From positions 1-30,322 of the IMG/VR virus record IMGVR_UViG_3300018481_000057: 30,322 bases of DNA; one strand, 5' to 3'. Source of the stretch: a virus. The position numbers and the translations under genes are program-made. Shown here piece after piece: positions 16,396-23,957 of the stretch; positions within the stretch are counted from its first letter, which is position 1; each line of letters begins with the position of its first letter. The notes beneath the pieces were generated by a model, which made no database searches, was not told where the DNA came from, and worked only from the letters and a program-made list of their open reading frames with translations.

Positions 16396-19353
16396 ATGGC
16401 TACTACTTATGGTACGATTGAGGGTAGGCTATCTGTAGGCATTGACGTTACGATGTCTCCGACCACTGTTACCAGCTCTACCGCCTCAGTCACGCTGACG
16501 TGGAAGGTCTATGCGAGGTCGGATTCCTACGGCTTCAACGACCCGCAGACGATGACGATGAGTAACGCACTCAGCGCCACCAAGAACTACACGATGGTAT
16601 CTGACAGTGGTGCAGATGTCATTTTGCTCGTCGGTACCTGGACTCAGACCGTCAATACCTCCTACACTGCTACAACCACAAAGACGTTGGTGGCTGCGGC
16701 GAGTGGCCTCTTCAACGGTGGCACGCCTTCACACTCGCGGGCGATCATCGTTCCCAAGCGTCCGCCATCAGTTCCATCTGTTCCCACTGCGGCTACGGTC
16801 TCCCTGACATCGGCCAGCACTTCCCTCGTTGACTGGAACAGGGCATCCAACGCCGATGCAGCTGCAACCATCTGGACGAACGTTATCGTCCAGAGGTCTA
16901 CGAACGGTGGCGCCTATTCTACTGTAGCGACACTTGCCGGCTCTGCTTCAAGCTGGGCTGATAGCGGCCTAGCAGTCAATACCACTTACGCCTATCGGGT
17001 GTACGCGAGCAACGCCAGTGGCAGCTCAGCAACTGTGGACGCGGGCGCAGTCCAGACCGCCCTTGTTGTACCGACTGTCATTACCCCTGCTGCTGCTGCG
17101 ACAGTCACTATCCCGAACCCCGTACTCGGCGGCACGATGGCTGCGATTGCCGGTGGCGTACTCCAGAAGATGGAGTGGGAACTTGCTACCAACAGTGGGT
17201 TTACTGCTGGCAACAAGTACGTCGTCGAAAGTGATGGAGACCTCAAGGCTTCCGGTGCGACTACTGAATCTCCGTCTATCACCGCCCTCGCCCTTACGAA
17301 CGGTACTTGGTATATCCGAGGTCGCGTCAGGACTGCAACGGGTGGCATCGGTCCCTACAGTGCTGGGCAGTCCTTTACCGTCAACGTCCCCGCACTGACG
17401 GCACCGACGACCGTAACCCCTGCAGCTGCGAGTACGGTTACGCTCACTCGTCCTCTCCTTGGTGCGACGATCGTTGCAGATGCAGCAGGTCGCCTCCAGA
17501 AGGCGGAATGGCAGCTCGCTACCAACTCGGGCTTCACTGCGAACGTCCTCAACGTCATTGAGCCTGACGCAGACCTCAGGGCATCTGGAGCAACCAGTGA
17601 GTACGTCACCGCTCCTCAGGGTGTCTCTTCTGTCCTTGCTACTACTTGGTATGTTCGAGCACGCAGTGTTGGTAACGATGGATCAGTCTCGGCATGGACT
17701 ACGGGACAGTCGTTCACGGTTACGACCGTTGCACCTCCGGCTCCTACGAACCCGACTCCTGCAACTGGTGGTCCGACGGTTGTTTCCAATACTCCGACAC
17801 TCGGCGTTACCATTGCAGCCGCCTCTGAGGGTCGGCTTTCCAAGGCTCAGTGGGACCTCGCCACCAATACAGGCTTCACAACAAACCTTCGAACCATAAC
17901 AGAGTCCGACGCTGATCTTACTACTGCAGGAGCTACAACAGAGCCGGTTCCTTTTGCCAGTAAGATCAGTCAAGGCACTTGGTACATGCGTGCTCGTCAG
18001 ATTGATGAGTACGGACAGGCTGGCGCTTACACAGCCACTCAGACACTGATCGTTTCCCACCCGCCTGCTGGTGTTCCTCAGTCGCCGATCAGCGACCTGA
18101 TGTACCAGTATACGAGTCCTCAGCCTTTCACCTGGCTCTTCACCGACTCGTCGCCGCTTGATGTTCAGACTGCCTACCAGATCATCGTTGAGAACAACTC
18201 CTCAGGTGCGGTAGTTCTAGATACTGGCAAGGTCGTTAGTGCGACCAAGAGCGGCAGTCACGTCATCCCGGTTGGGTCAAAGGACGTTAAGCTCCGCTGG
18301 AAGATCCGTCTGTGGGACACCGACGATGTGGTCGGGACATACTCTTCCTATGGGCTGTTTACCCTCAGCGACCCGCCTGTCGTCACCATCACTTCCCCGA
18401 CAGCCGGCGCTCAGCTCGCAACCGGGCAGCCTACCTTCACTTGGACGAATGACGGCTCGACCACACAGATCTCCAGACGGATCGTCGTTAAGCGTACTTC
18501 AGATGATGTCGTCGTCCATGACAGCGGCACGACCAGCACTGCGCTGCTTTCCTACGTTACTCCCGTTGTCATCCTTGAGAACACTGTTGCCTACTCAGTT
18601 TCCATCACGGTCACTGACCAGAACGGCATGTCGTCCACGACGACTCACAACTTCACTACCGTCTACCAGGCGCCTGAAGTTGTCCACTTCGTTCTTGACG
18701 AAAGCATGTACGACACTCGGGGGTATGTGAATGTTGACTGGAGCGAGACGGCTCCAGATGCATTCTTCGTTGACTGGAGACTGTACCGTCGTCCGGTCGA
18801 GTCAATTGATTGGGAGCTTCTTCAGATCATCACCGACCCTGCCGTGAGTTACTGGCGGGACTGGACTGCATCTGCAAACATCATCTACGAATACGGCGTG
18901 ACTCAGAGAGCGGGTAGGTTCGGTCTTGTTCTCGAAAGCCCGACGGCCAGCACCCAGAGCGTCGTTGTCGAAGGTGAGCACTACTGGCTGATGAATCCCT
19001 TTGACGAGTCTGACAACATTCGACTCTCGCACGTCACTGGAGATAGTTTCAGTGACGAGTATGAAGAGGACGCGATGGTTGTTATCGGTCGAGGCCGGAA
19101 GGTCAATTACGGTACTCGTATTGGCTACTCAGGATCACTGACTGTTCAGTTGCGTGATGACGACTTCGGAACAGCTCGATCAAAGCGTGCTCACCTTCAG
19201 CTGCTGAAGGATGCTAGGACTTCCTACTACATGAGAACCCCGTTCGGAGACAGGTTCGAGGTCTCGCTCGGGAACTTGTCCTTCACTCGCGTAGCCGGTG
19301 TTGGAACTGCCGAGTTCCTTGACGTAACCATTCCATACTCGGAGGTGTACTAA
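16396..19353 (+). CDS. Minor tail protein with fibronectin-III-like and tandem beta-sandwich repeats
   Basis: A 985-residue tail-tip protein starting one base after the tape measure stop. An N-terminal beta domain (about 1-115) is followed by a fibronectin type III domain (about 120-222, with WNRASN...VIVQRSTNGG and NTTYAYRVYASNASG). Three tandem modules of about 111-113 residues follow (226, 337 and 450 onward), each with the pattern P-T...TPA...G..LQKAEWQLATNSGFT...E.DADL..SGATTE...TWY.RAR. Two further beta-sandwich domains lie at about 560-660 and 665-765, and a C-terminal domain (about 770-985) resembles tail-hub attachment regions. The next gene overlaps by one base (TAATG). It probably forms part of the tail tip and contacts the host surface; the exact counterpart in the lambda set is not clear. 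Confidence 0.82.
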   Translation: MATTYGTIEGRLSVGIDVTMSPTTVTSSTASVTLTWKVYARSDSYGFNDPQTMTMSNALSATKNYTMVSDSGADVILLVGTWTQTVNTSYTATTTKTLVAAASGLFNGGTPSHSRAIIVPKRPPSVPSVPTAATVSLTSASTSLVDWNRASNADAAATIWTNVIVQRSTNGGAYSTVATLAGSASSWADSGLAVNTTYAYRVYASNASGSSATVDAGAVQTALVVPTVITPAAAATVTIPNPVLGGTMAAIAGGVLQKMEWELATNSGFTAGNKYVVESDGDLKASGATTESPSITALALTNGTWYIRGRVRTATGGIGPYSAGQSFTVNVPALTAPTTVTPAAASTVTLTRPLLGATIVADAAGRLQKAEWQLATNSGFTANVLNVIEPDADLRASGATSEYVTAPQGVSSVLATTWYVRARSVGNDGSVSAWTTGQSFTVTTVAPPAPTNPTPATGGPTVVSNTPTLGVTIAAASEGRLSKAQWDLATNTGFTTNLRTITESDADLTTAGATTEPVPFASKISQGTWYMRARQIDEYGQAGAYTATQTLIVSHPPAGVPQSPISDLMYQYTSPQPFTWLFTDSSPLDVQTAYQIIVENNSSGAVVLDTGKVVSATKSGSHVIPVGSKDVKLRWKIRLWDTDDVVGTYSSYGLFTLSDPPVVTITSPTAGAQLATGQPTFTWTNDGSTTQISRRIVVKRTSDDVVVHDSGTTSTALLSYVTPVVILENTVAYSVSITVTDQNGMSSTTTHNFTTVYQAPEVVHFVLDESMYDTRGYVNVDWSETAPDAFFVDWRLYRRPVESIDWELLQIITDPAVSYWRDWTASANIIYEYGVTQRAGRFGLVLESPTASTQSVVVEGEHYWLMNPFDESDNIRLSHVTGDSFSDEYEEDAMVVIGRGRKVNYGTRIGYSGSLTVQLRDDDFGTARSKRAHLQLLKDARTSYYMRTPFGDRFEVSLGNLSFTRVAGVGTAEFLDVTIPYSEVY
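17071..18060 (+). repeat. Three tandem ~110-residue coding modules in the first minor tail gene
   Basis: Modules begin at about 17071, 17404 and 17743. At protein level they share the order TPA..., G(G/A)T, (L)xKAxWxLATNxGFT, E(S/P)DxDL, GATxE, (T)WYxRAR and QxFxV-like ends. At DNA level they have diverged, so they are unlikely to recombine frequently. Confidence 0.75.
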
Positions 19354-21047
19354 TGGGAGCTCCCCCTGCCCTTGCAGAGGCGGCAATCATTGGAGCGACC
19401 TCTGACCTTGTTCGCCGCATAGAGATCTACGAAGCTGATGGTGTTACTCACTGGAAGAATGGTGACAATGACAACAGGCTCATCGACGGCTCTGTCAACA
19501 TTGACTATGGCCGGGACGAGCGTAGGTCTTTTGATCTCCTCTTGGATAACACTGACTTCGAACTAGAGCACGAGCCTGACGGTCTATGGTACGACAAGAT
19601 CTTCAAGATCTTTCACGGGGTGAGGTACGTTGACGACACGCCCAAGGTTACCTACAGTGTTCGGACGAATCTCTGTCTGAACCCTTCGTTCGAAGTCAAC
19701 ACGACAAGCTGGGGAAACAGTAGCGCAGGTAGAACTGCTTGTACCATCGCTCGTGATATCACCTTTTGGAGCAGGGGCATTGCTTCATTGAAGATCACTT
19801 GGCCGACTGCAGCCAGTAGCGCTTCGCAGTATGCCGCAGTGGGGCTCAAGGTTGGCAAGACATATACCCTGAGTTGCAATATGTATGTGCCGGCTGGGTC
19901 GCCAGATGTTTTTTGGGGAGAGCTTTTCTCGGGCAACGTCATTATGTCAACCAAGGCTGTATGGACTAGGACGGCCTACACCTTCATTGCAACTGGCACT
20001 ACTCACTACTTTGGTCCAGCGGTCTCGAATCCAACCACTGGTCAACTGTGCTGGATTGATGAGGTCATGCTCGAAGAGGCCGACAGGTACCTCGGTTACT
20101 TCGACGGTTCTAGTGAAGACTTTGCTAACCGCGATTACGCATGGGCGGGAACAGCTAGCAACTCTGCGAGCACTGAAACGATCACCGTCCTCACCCCCAA
20201 CTTCGTTGAGACTATCTGGGAAACACAGGTTGGGGAGTGTATGATCGACCAGATCAGTGAGGATCACTTCCCCTTCACGGTCAAGGTCTCGGGTCGTGAC
20301 TATACGAAGAAGTGCTTGCTCTCGAAGTTCACTACCGCTACCTCGCTCGCCAATGGAACGCCCATCGAGACCGCTATCCAAGCGCTGGCAGCCAACGCAG
20401 GTATCACCAAGTTCCTACTGCCATTGACTGGACATAACCTCGGGAAGGATTACTCCTACGAGCGTGGCGTCTCCCGTTGGGAGGCGATGAAGGATATCGC
20501 TACGGCCTTCGGGTATGAGATCTTCTTCGACGCACAGGGCTTCCTCGTGATGCGCGAGTATCACGATCCGACCACCTCTCCAACTGCCTACACGCTGGCT
20601 ACTGGACCGATCGTAGGTAACCTTGTCACCTACGGGAAGACAGTTAACGACAATAGAATCTACAACAAGATTGTCGTTACTGGAGAATCCTCGGACGCTG
20701 AGATCATTCCAGTGTCAGCGACAGCTTCAAACACGCTGCTCGAATCACCTACGAGCATTGCAAAGCTCGGTGAGCGTGTCTATCAGTATACCAGTGCATT
20801 CATCACTACTACAGTTCAGGCGCAGGACGTTGCAAACAAGTTTCTGCAGCTTCACGCGCTGGAGGAGTTCGACTTGAACTTCAGTTCTATCGCCCTGTCA
20901 TGGCTGGAGGTTGGAGAGATCATTGAGTTCCTCGATCCCCGGCCAAGCGAGGGTCAGCCGACGCGGTTCTTGTTGTCTGCGCTGAACCTCTCATTGGGGC
21001 TCGGTCCCATGAGTGGTAACGCAAAGAGAGTATCGGTGGTGAGCTGA
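19353..21047 (+). CDS. Minor tail (hub) protein with inserted carbohydrate-binding module
   Basis: A 564-residue protein. The hub-like parts are residues about 1-103 (RRIEIYEADGVTHW...NIDYGRDERRSFDLLLDN) and about 278-564 (VKVSGRDYTKKCLLSKF, RWEAMKDIATAFGYEIFFDAQG, WLEVGEIIEFLDP), which read like a siphophage tail hub of the gp27/late-control-D fold. Between them, about residues 104-277 (bases 19662-20183), lies a module beginning NLCLNPSFEVNTTSWGN with GLKVGKTYTLSCNMYVP and ending CWIDEVMLEE...YLGYFDG, the pattern of a CBM4/9-like carbohydrate-binding module common in actinophage tails. Start and stop both overlap the neighbouring genes by one base. The module probably binds host glycans. 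Confidence 0.82.
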   Translation: MGAPPALAEAAIIGATSDLVRRIEIYEADGVTHWKNGDNDNRLIDGSVNIDYGRDERRSFDLLLDNTDFELEHEPDGLWYDKIFKIFHGVRYVDDTPKVTYSVRTNLCLNPSFEVNTTSWGNSSAGRTACTIARDITFWSRGIASLKITWPTAASSASQYAAVGLKVGKTYTLSCNMYVPAGSPDVFWGELFSGNVIMSTKAVWTRTAYTFIATGTTHYFGPAVSNPTTGQLCWIDEVMLEEADRYLGYFDGSSEDFANRDYAWAGTASNSASTETITVLTPNFVETIWETQVGECMIDQISEDHFPFTVKVSGRDYTKKCLLSKFTTATSLANGTPIETAIQALAANAGITKFLLPLTGHNLGKDYSYERGVSRWEAMKDIATAFGYEIFFDAQGFLVMREYHDPTTSPTAYTLATGPIVGNLVTYGKTVNDNRIYNKIVVTGESSDAEIIPVSATASNTLLESPTSIAKLGERVYQYTSAFITTTVQAQDVANKFLQLHALEEFDLNFSSIALSWLEVGEIIEFLDPRPSEGQPTRFLLSALNLSLGLGPMSGNAKRVSVVS

Positions 21048-22288
21048 TGGGAATGGAAGACTATCGCTTTGCGCTGGAGTTCAAGGAGACCCTTGCAAGG
21101 CTGGTGAAGGAAGAGGTTGAGCGGACTCGGCCTCGCTACCGGATGGCTACCGTCGTCTCCTTTGACAGGGTTACGCGGAAGTGCGTCGTCAACTTTCCGG
21201 GGGATATCTCAAACGAAGTCGTCAACATGGGCTCGATCCAGCCAAACACTGCTGGTCAGGTTGTTCGCGTTGCCGGTCTGAGTGGAGACAGGTATATTGA
21301 TGACGTGCTTGGACCGGCGGCTCCTCCACAGTGGTATCCACCTCTAAACCTAATCGACCCTGGGGCGGAAGCAAGCTATACGATTCAGAACGCCAGTGCT
21401 GACTTATCGCTGTATTCTAACCAGTATCGAATCGCCTCATCTACCATCGGCTCGGGTGGTAGCGTAGCTGCTCAGTTTAGCACAACTCTGCCGCATTCTG
21501 GTTCTAAGCATTTGCGCTTCGGGGTGTCAGGCACTGGAGCGCCGGGCAACTCGATCACTGTATTGAGTCCGAACTTCGCCGTTGAGCCGGGAAAGACTTA
21601 TGCCTGTACGGTTTGGGTAGCCAAAGAGAACGCTACTGTGAGTAGGGTCTATGTGCGAGTGGCTGGAGGTAGCACCGACGCACTGGCGGAGTACCCCGCC
21701 ACCAACATTGGGCTGTCACTACCCAGTATCGGAACCTACGAGAACCGCGATCAAGCGGCGATTAATACCTACTATCCAGTCACTCTACTGGTGACCATCC
21801 CGGCAGGTATCTATCGAGCCTCGTTCCGGGTCTGGAATTACCTGCCTACCGCTGTCATGGCAAACTACTGTGACGACTTCAGCGTGGTCGAGGTTGACAA
21901 TGGCCCATTGTCTGATACCGGGAACCTCCTTCTCACTCACGTCGCCACCAACTTCGTTGAGTACGGGGTCGGATCGGGACCGAAGATCAGAAGAGTTGGC
22001 AAATCGGTCTACTTCGCTGGAGCTGTATCTGCGCTGACCGGTTCCGTTACCTCGGTCGATGGTGCGTCTGACCTGTCAACGAACAAGCTTTGTGACATTC
22101 CTGTAGGTTTTCGGCCTGGTTCGATATACCAAGGCCTCGATCCAGTGTGGGTAATGCAGGGTAGTCAAGAAGACAGATGGGTACTGCGTGTGCATGCTGA
22201 CGGTCACGTCATCTGCCAGCGGTACGGTCCCGGTACGCCCTCGACTTCTTCATGGCTGCCGTTCATGGCATCATGGGTCACAGATTAG
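21047..22288 (+). CDS. Minor tail protein: spike-like OB domain, carbohydrate-binding module and C-terminal receptor region
   Basis: A 413-residue protein whose ATG overlaps the previous stop (TGATG). Residues about 30-90 (MATVVSFDRVTRKCVVNFPG ... GQVVRVAGLSGDRYIDDVLG) look like the OB-fold domain found in tail-spike hub proteins of the gpV type. Residues about 98-285 form a second CBM4/9-like module (NLIDPGAEASYTIQN, VEPGKTYACTVWVAKENAT, YCDDFSVVEVDNG). The C-terminal part (about 290-413) starts GNLLLTHVATNFVEYG and ends in a Trp-rich stretch, the kind of region that carries receptor specificity. It is the last gene of the late virion block; a promoter for the lysis cassette starts ten bases after its stop. 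Confidence 0.75.
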   Translation: MGMEDYRFALEFKETLARLVKEEVERTRPRYRMATVVSFDRVTRKCVVNFPGDISNEVVNMGSIQPNTAGQVVRVAGLSGDRYIDDVLGPAAPPQWYPPLNLIDPGAEASYTIQNASADLSLYSNQYRIASSTIGSGGSVAAQFSTTLPHSGSKHLRFGVSGTGAPGNSITVLSPNFAVEPGKTYACTVWVAKENATVSRVYVRVAGGSTDALAEYPATNIGLSLPSIGTYENRDQAAINTYYPVTLLVTIPAGIYRASFRVWNYLPTAVMANYCDDFSVVEVDNGPLSDTGNLLLTHVATNFVEYGVGSGPKIRRVGKSVYFAGAVSALTGSVTSVDGASDLSTNKLCDIPVGFRPGSIYQGLDPVWVMQGSQEDRWVLRVHADGHVICQRYGPGTPSTSSWLPFMASWVTD

Positions 22289-22297
22289 CGCCCATGC

Positions 22298-22326
22298 TTG
22301 ACATACTCAATTCCAACCTGTAAGAT
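22298..22326 (+). promoter_or_regulatory. Sigma-70/sigma-A-like promoter driving the lysis cassette
   Basis: TTGACA at 22298-22303, a perfect -35 box, is followed after exactly 17 bases by TAAGAT at 22321-22326, matching four of six -10 positions. It lies in the 74-base gap between the last tail gene and the small acidic gene, pointing at the lysis genes, with the expected transcription start near 22333. Box quality, spacing and intergenic position together make it the clearest promoter in the window. Confidence 0.75.
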
Positions 22327-22349
22327 AACACAACCCTACACGGACACTT

Positions 22350-22354
22350 GGAGG
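22350..22354 (+). promoter_or_regulatory. Ribosome-binding site deciding the start of the acidic protein
   Basis: GGAGG lies 8 bases before ATG 22363. An in-frame TTG at 22348 would overlap this site, so ATG 22363 is the start. Confidence 0.75.
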
Positions 22355-22362
22355 TCCAGCGT

Positions 22363-22572
22363 ATGACCAAGTACGAGAACCCAGGCATTAACGATGCCGA
22401 AGAGAAGGGCGATCCTGACCAGCCGGACATCGGCGACGAGATCGATCTGGACGGGGACGGTATCCCTGACGAGCTTGAGGTCGAAGACCTCGATGACCTC
22501 GTTGCATCGGTTGACCCCGACAGCGACGAGACGCCCGAAGACGACGAGGTTGACGAGGAGGGTGAGAACTGA
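22363..22572 (+). CDS. Very acidic small protein with a thrombospondin-3-like calcium loop
   Basis: A 69-residue protein, first gene after the promoter. About 31 of 69 residues are Asp or Glu and only two are Lys. Residues 28-39 read DLDGDGIPDELE: Asp at loop positions 1, 3, 5 and 9, Gly at 6 and Glu at 12, the ligand spacing of a calcium-binding EF-hand or TSP3 loop, with the GIPD core typical of bacterial TSP3 repeats. There is no signal peptide and no membrane segment. Its stop overlaps the endolysin start (TGATG), so the two are translationally coupled. Function unknown; a calcium-dependent partner or inhibitor of the lysis proteins is speculation from position only. Confidence 0.75.
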   Translation: MTKYENPGINDAEEKGDPDQPDIGDEIDLDGDGIPDELEVEDLDDLVASVDPDSDETPEDDEVDEEGEN

Positions 22573-23156
22573 TGGCGGTCCTTACCAGAGCTCAGGCCAC
22601 GACGATTCTCCGCAACCTCGGCTGGCGAGTCCGCACCACGAGTGAGTACACTCTGTGCGTGAGGAACTTCCAGGCGGGCTGGAACCTCGGCACGGCACTG
22701 TCCGTCGATGGCAAGGCTGGCGCGAAGACCAGCGCCGCCCTGCTTCTCAGCGAGTCCCGGCGCAAGGCCGGCAAGCCCACCGCGTCAGCACACTTCTCCT
22801 TCTTGGAGGTTCGCTGTCGGTGTGGTGGCAAGTACAACAGCTGCCAGCGCATCTTCTTCAAGCGCAGCGCCTTCCAGATGCTGGAAGGCTACCGGACGAA
22901 GAGCGGCAAACCGCTCACTGTTGTTTCGGGGTGCCGGTGCCCCAGCCACAATGCAGCGGTCGGAGGCACGAGCACATCGCGCCACCCGAAGGGACTCGCC
23001 TGTGATGTCCCGGCACGCTACTCAGCGGCGACGGTCAAGAGCTGGCACGTCGCAACACAGATCGGCTACAGCCCCAGCCTGAAGAAGGTCTGCCACATCG
23101 ACATGGGGCCGGGCTACACTCGTCTCAACCCCCGCATCTTCCCCGACGGTAGGTGA
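22572..23156 (+). CDS. Endolysin: peptidoglycan-binding domain plus M15-type peptidase
   Basis: A 194-residue lysin. Residues about 1-62 form a PG_binding_1-like domain (LTRAQATTILRNLGW, VRNFQAGWNLGTALSVDGKAG, KTSAALL). Residues about 72-185 form an M15_3-like metallopeptidase domain: SAHFSFLEVRCRCG, GYRTKSGKPLTVVSGCRCPSHN, then SRHPKGLACDVP with the zinc ligands H138 and D145, and VCHIDMG with H175. Such enzymes cut D-Ala peptide bonds in the peptidoglycan stem or cross-bridge. Extra cysteines (C82, C84, C91, C121, C123) may bind a second metal or be structural. No signal peptide is present, so export should need a holin. The downstream membrane proteins fit that role. Confidence 0.9.
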   Translation: MAVLTRAQATTILRNLGWRVRTTSEYTLCVRNFQAGWNLGTALSVDGKAGAKTSAALLLSESRRKAGKPTASAHFSFLEVRCRCGGKYNSCQRIFFKRSAFQMLEGYRTKSGKPLTVVSGCRCPSHNAAVGGTSTSRHPKGLACDVPARYSAATVKSWHVATQIGYSPSLKKVCHIDMGPGYTRLNPRIFPDGR

Positions 23157-23170
23157 CAGGCGTGTTCCTC

Positions 23171-23175
23171 GAAGG
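23171..23175 (+). promoter_or_regulatory. Ribosome-binding site deciding the start of the first holin candidate
   Basis: GAAGG lies 7 bases before GTG 23183. The earlier in-frame GTG codons at 23153 and 23162 have no comparable site. Confidence 0.55.
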
Positions 23176-23182
23176 CGTCATT

Positions 23183-23581
23183 GTGACCGAGACTGTCGCA
23201 TCCGACACTCTGGACATTCGGACTGTCGCAACGTTGGCCGCAGTGCTCCTTCCCCTGCTCGTCAACCTCGTCACGAAGCAGACCGCCAGTGACGGCCTCA
23301 AGTCGATCATCAACCTCGTCGGGTCAGCACTCATCACAGTGCTGTCACTCTGGATCAATCCTGACGGCCAAGATGTTACGGGTTGGCTAGCACTCAACAC
23401 GTTCGTCTTTGCGATCCTGACTTCCGTTGTCGCCTACAAGGGCGTCTGGAAGCCGACCGGAGTTTCAGGTGCAATTGCCGCCAGTACTCCGAACCTTGGA
23501 ATTGGAAGCCCTCCGGTACTAGAGACCTCAGACAAGGGGCAAGAAGATATGGGACAAGTAGACAACGATCCTCGGGAGTAA
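23183..23581 (+). CDS. Membrane protein, holin candidate (three membrane segments)
   Basis: From GTG 23183 the product has 132 residues. Three hydrophobic segments are visible: VATLAAVLLPLLVNLV (about 15-30), IINLVGSALITVLSLWI (about 42-58) and LALNTFVFAILTSVVAYKGVW (about 68-88). They are followed by a polar tail of about 44 residues ending in acidic residues (QEDMGQVDNDPRE). Three membrane segments plus a charged C-terminal tail, directly downstream of the endolysin, fit a class I-type holin that would release the lysin. An upstream GTG at 23153, overlapping the endolysin stop, would add ten residues. Confidence 0.7.
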   Translation: MTETVASDTLDIRTVATLAAVLLPLLVNLVTKQTASDGLKSIINLVGSALITVLSLWINPDGQDVTGWLALNTFVFAILTSVVAYKGVWKPTGVSGAIAASTPNLGIGSPPVLETSDKGQEDMGQVDNDPRE

Positions 23582-23602
23582 ATCCCGTGAGGGGGTTACG
23601 CA

Positions 23603-23866
23603 ATGAGGCGGCTCTTGGAGCGCCCCACCGGAGAGATCCTGGTACTGATAATTGCCGGGACCATCTGCGGTGGGGTCTGTGTGGGTGGACTTGGAATCAT
23701 CATCTTCATGTTCCTTAACCCGAACGCTGAAACACTAGCCGCTACTCGACTGATTGCAGGTATCATGAATACCTTGATCGGTCTCCTAGCAGGTTTCCTC
23801 GCAGGGGCCACTCAGGCCGCTAACTCTCAACCTAAGAAGCCCGACGATGTTTCGAAGACTGAGTAG
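23603..23866 (+). CDS. Small membrane protein, second holin or antiholin candidate
   Basis: An 87-residue protein starting at ATG 23603 behind a GAGGGGG site seven bases upstream. A basic N-terminus (MRRLLERPTG) is followed by two hydrophobic segments, about 12-37 (ILVLIIAGTICGGVCVGGLG and on) and about 49-70 (LIAGIMNTLIGLLAGFLAGA), and a short hydrophilic tail. Two membrane segments in a lysis cassette fit a class II holin or antiholin, but there is no diagnostic motif. The end of the gene overlaps the next small gene by 20 bases in another frame. Confidence 0.65.
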   Translation: MRRLLERPTGEILVLIIAGTICGGVCVGGLGIIIFMFLNPNAETLAATRLIAGIMNTLIGLLAGFLAGATQAANSQPKKPDDVSKTE

Positions 23867-23957
23867 CAATCCAGTCCTTGGATTTGGAGTTGCCGTCTTG
23901 CTGGTAGGTATCTCGCTGTTGCTGTCGGTCTACCTAGCGTTTACCGATCTTCCATAG
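23847..23957 (+). CDS. 36-residue single-span membrane protein at the end of the lysis cassette
   Basis: ATG 23847 opens a 36-residue frame overlapping the end of the preceding gene by 20 bases. The protein starts MFRRLSSNP, has one hydrophobic span of about 22 residues (VLGFGVAVLLVGISLLLSVYLAF in part) and ends FTDLP. An AAGAAG purine stretch lies seven bases upstream. Its TAG stop (23955-23957) directly abuts the convergent nuclease stop codon at 23958, so it fills the otherwise empty space. The basic N-terminus and single span would place it with the N-terminus inside the cell. It may be a third lysis regulator; that is inference. Confidence 0.55.
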   Translation: MFRRLSSNPVLGFGVAVLLVGISLLLSVYLAFTDLP

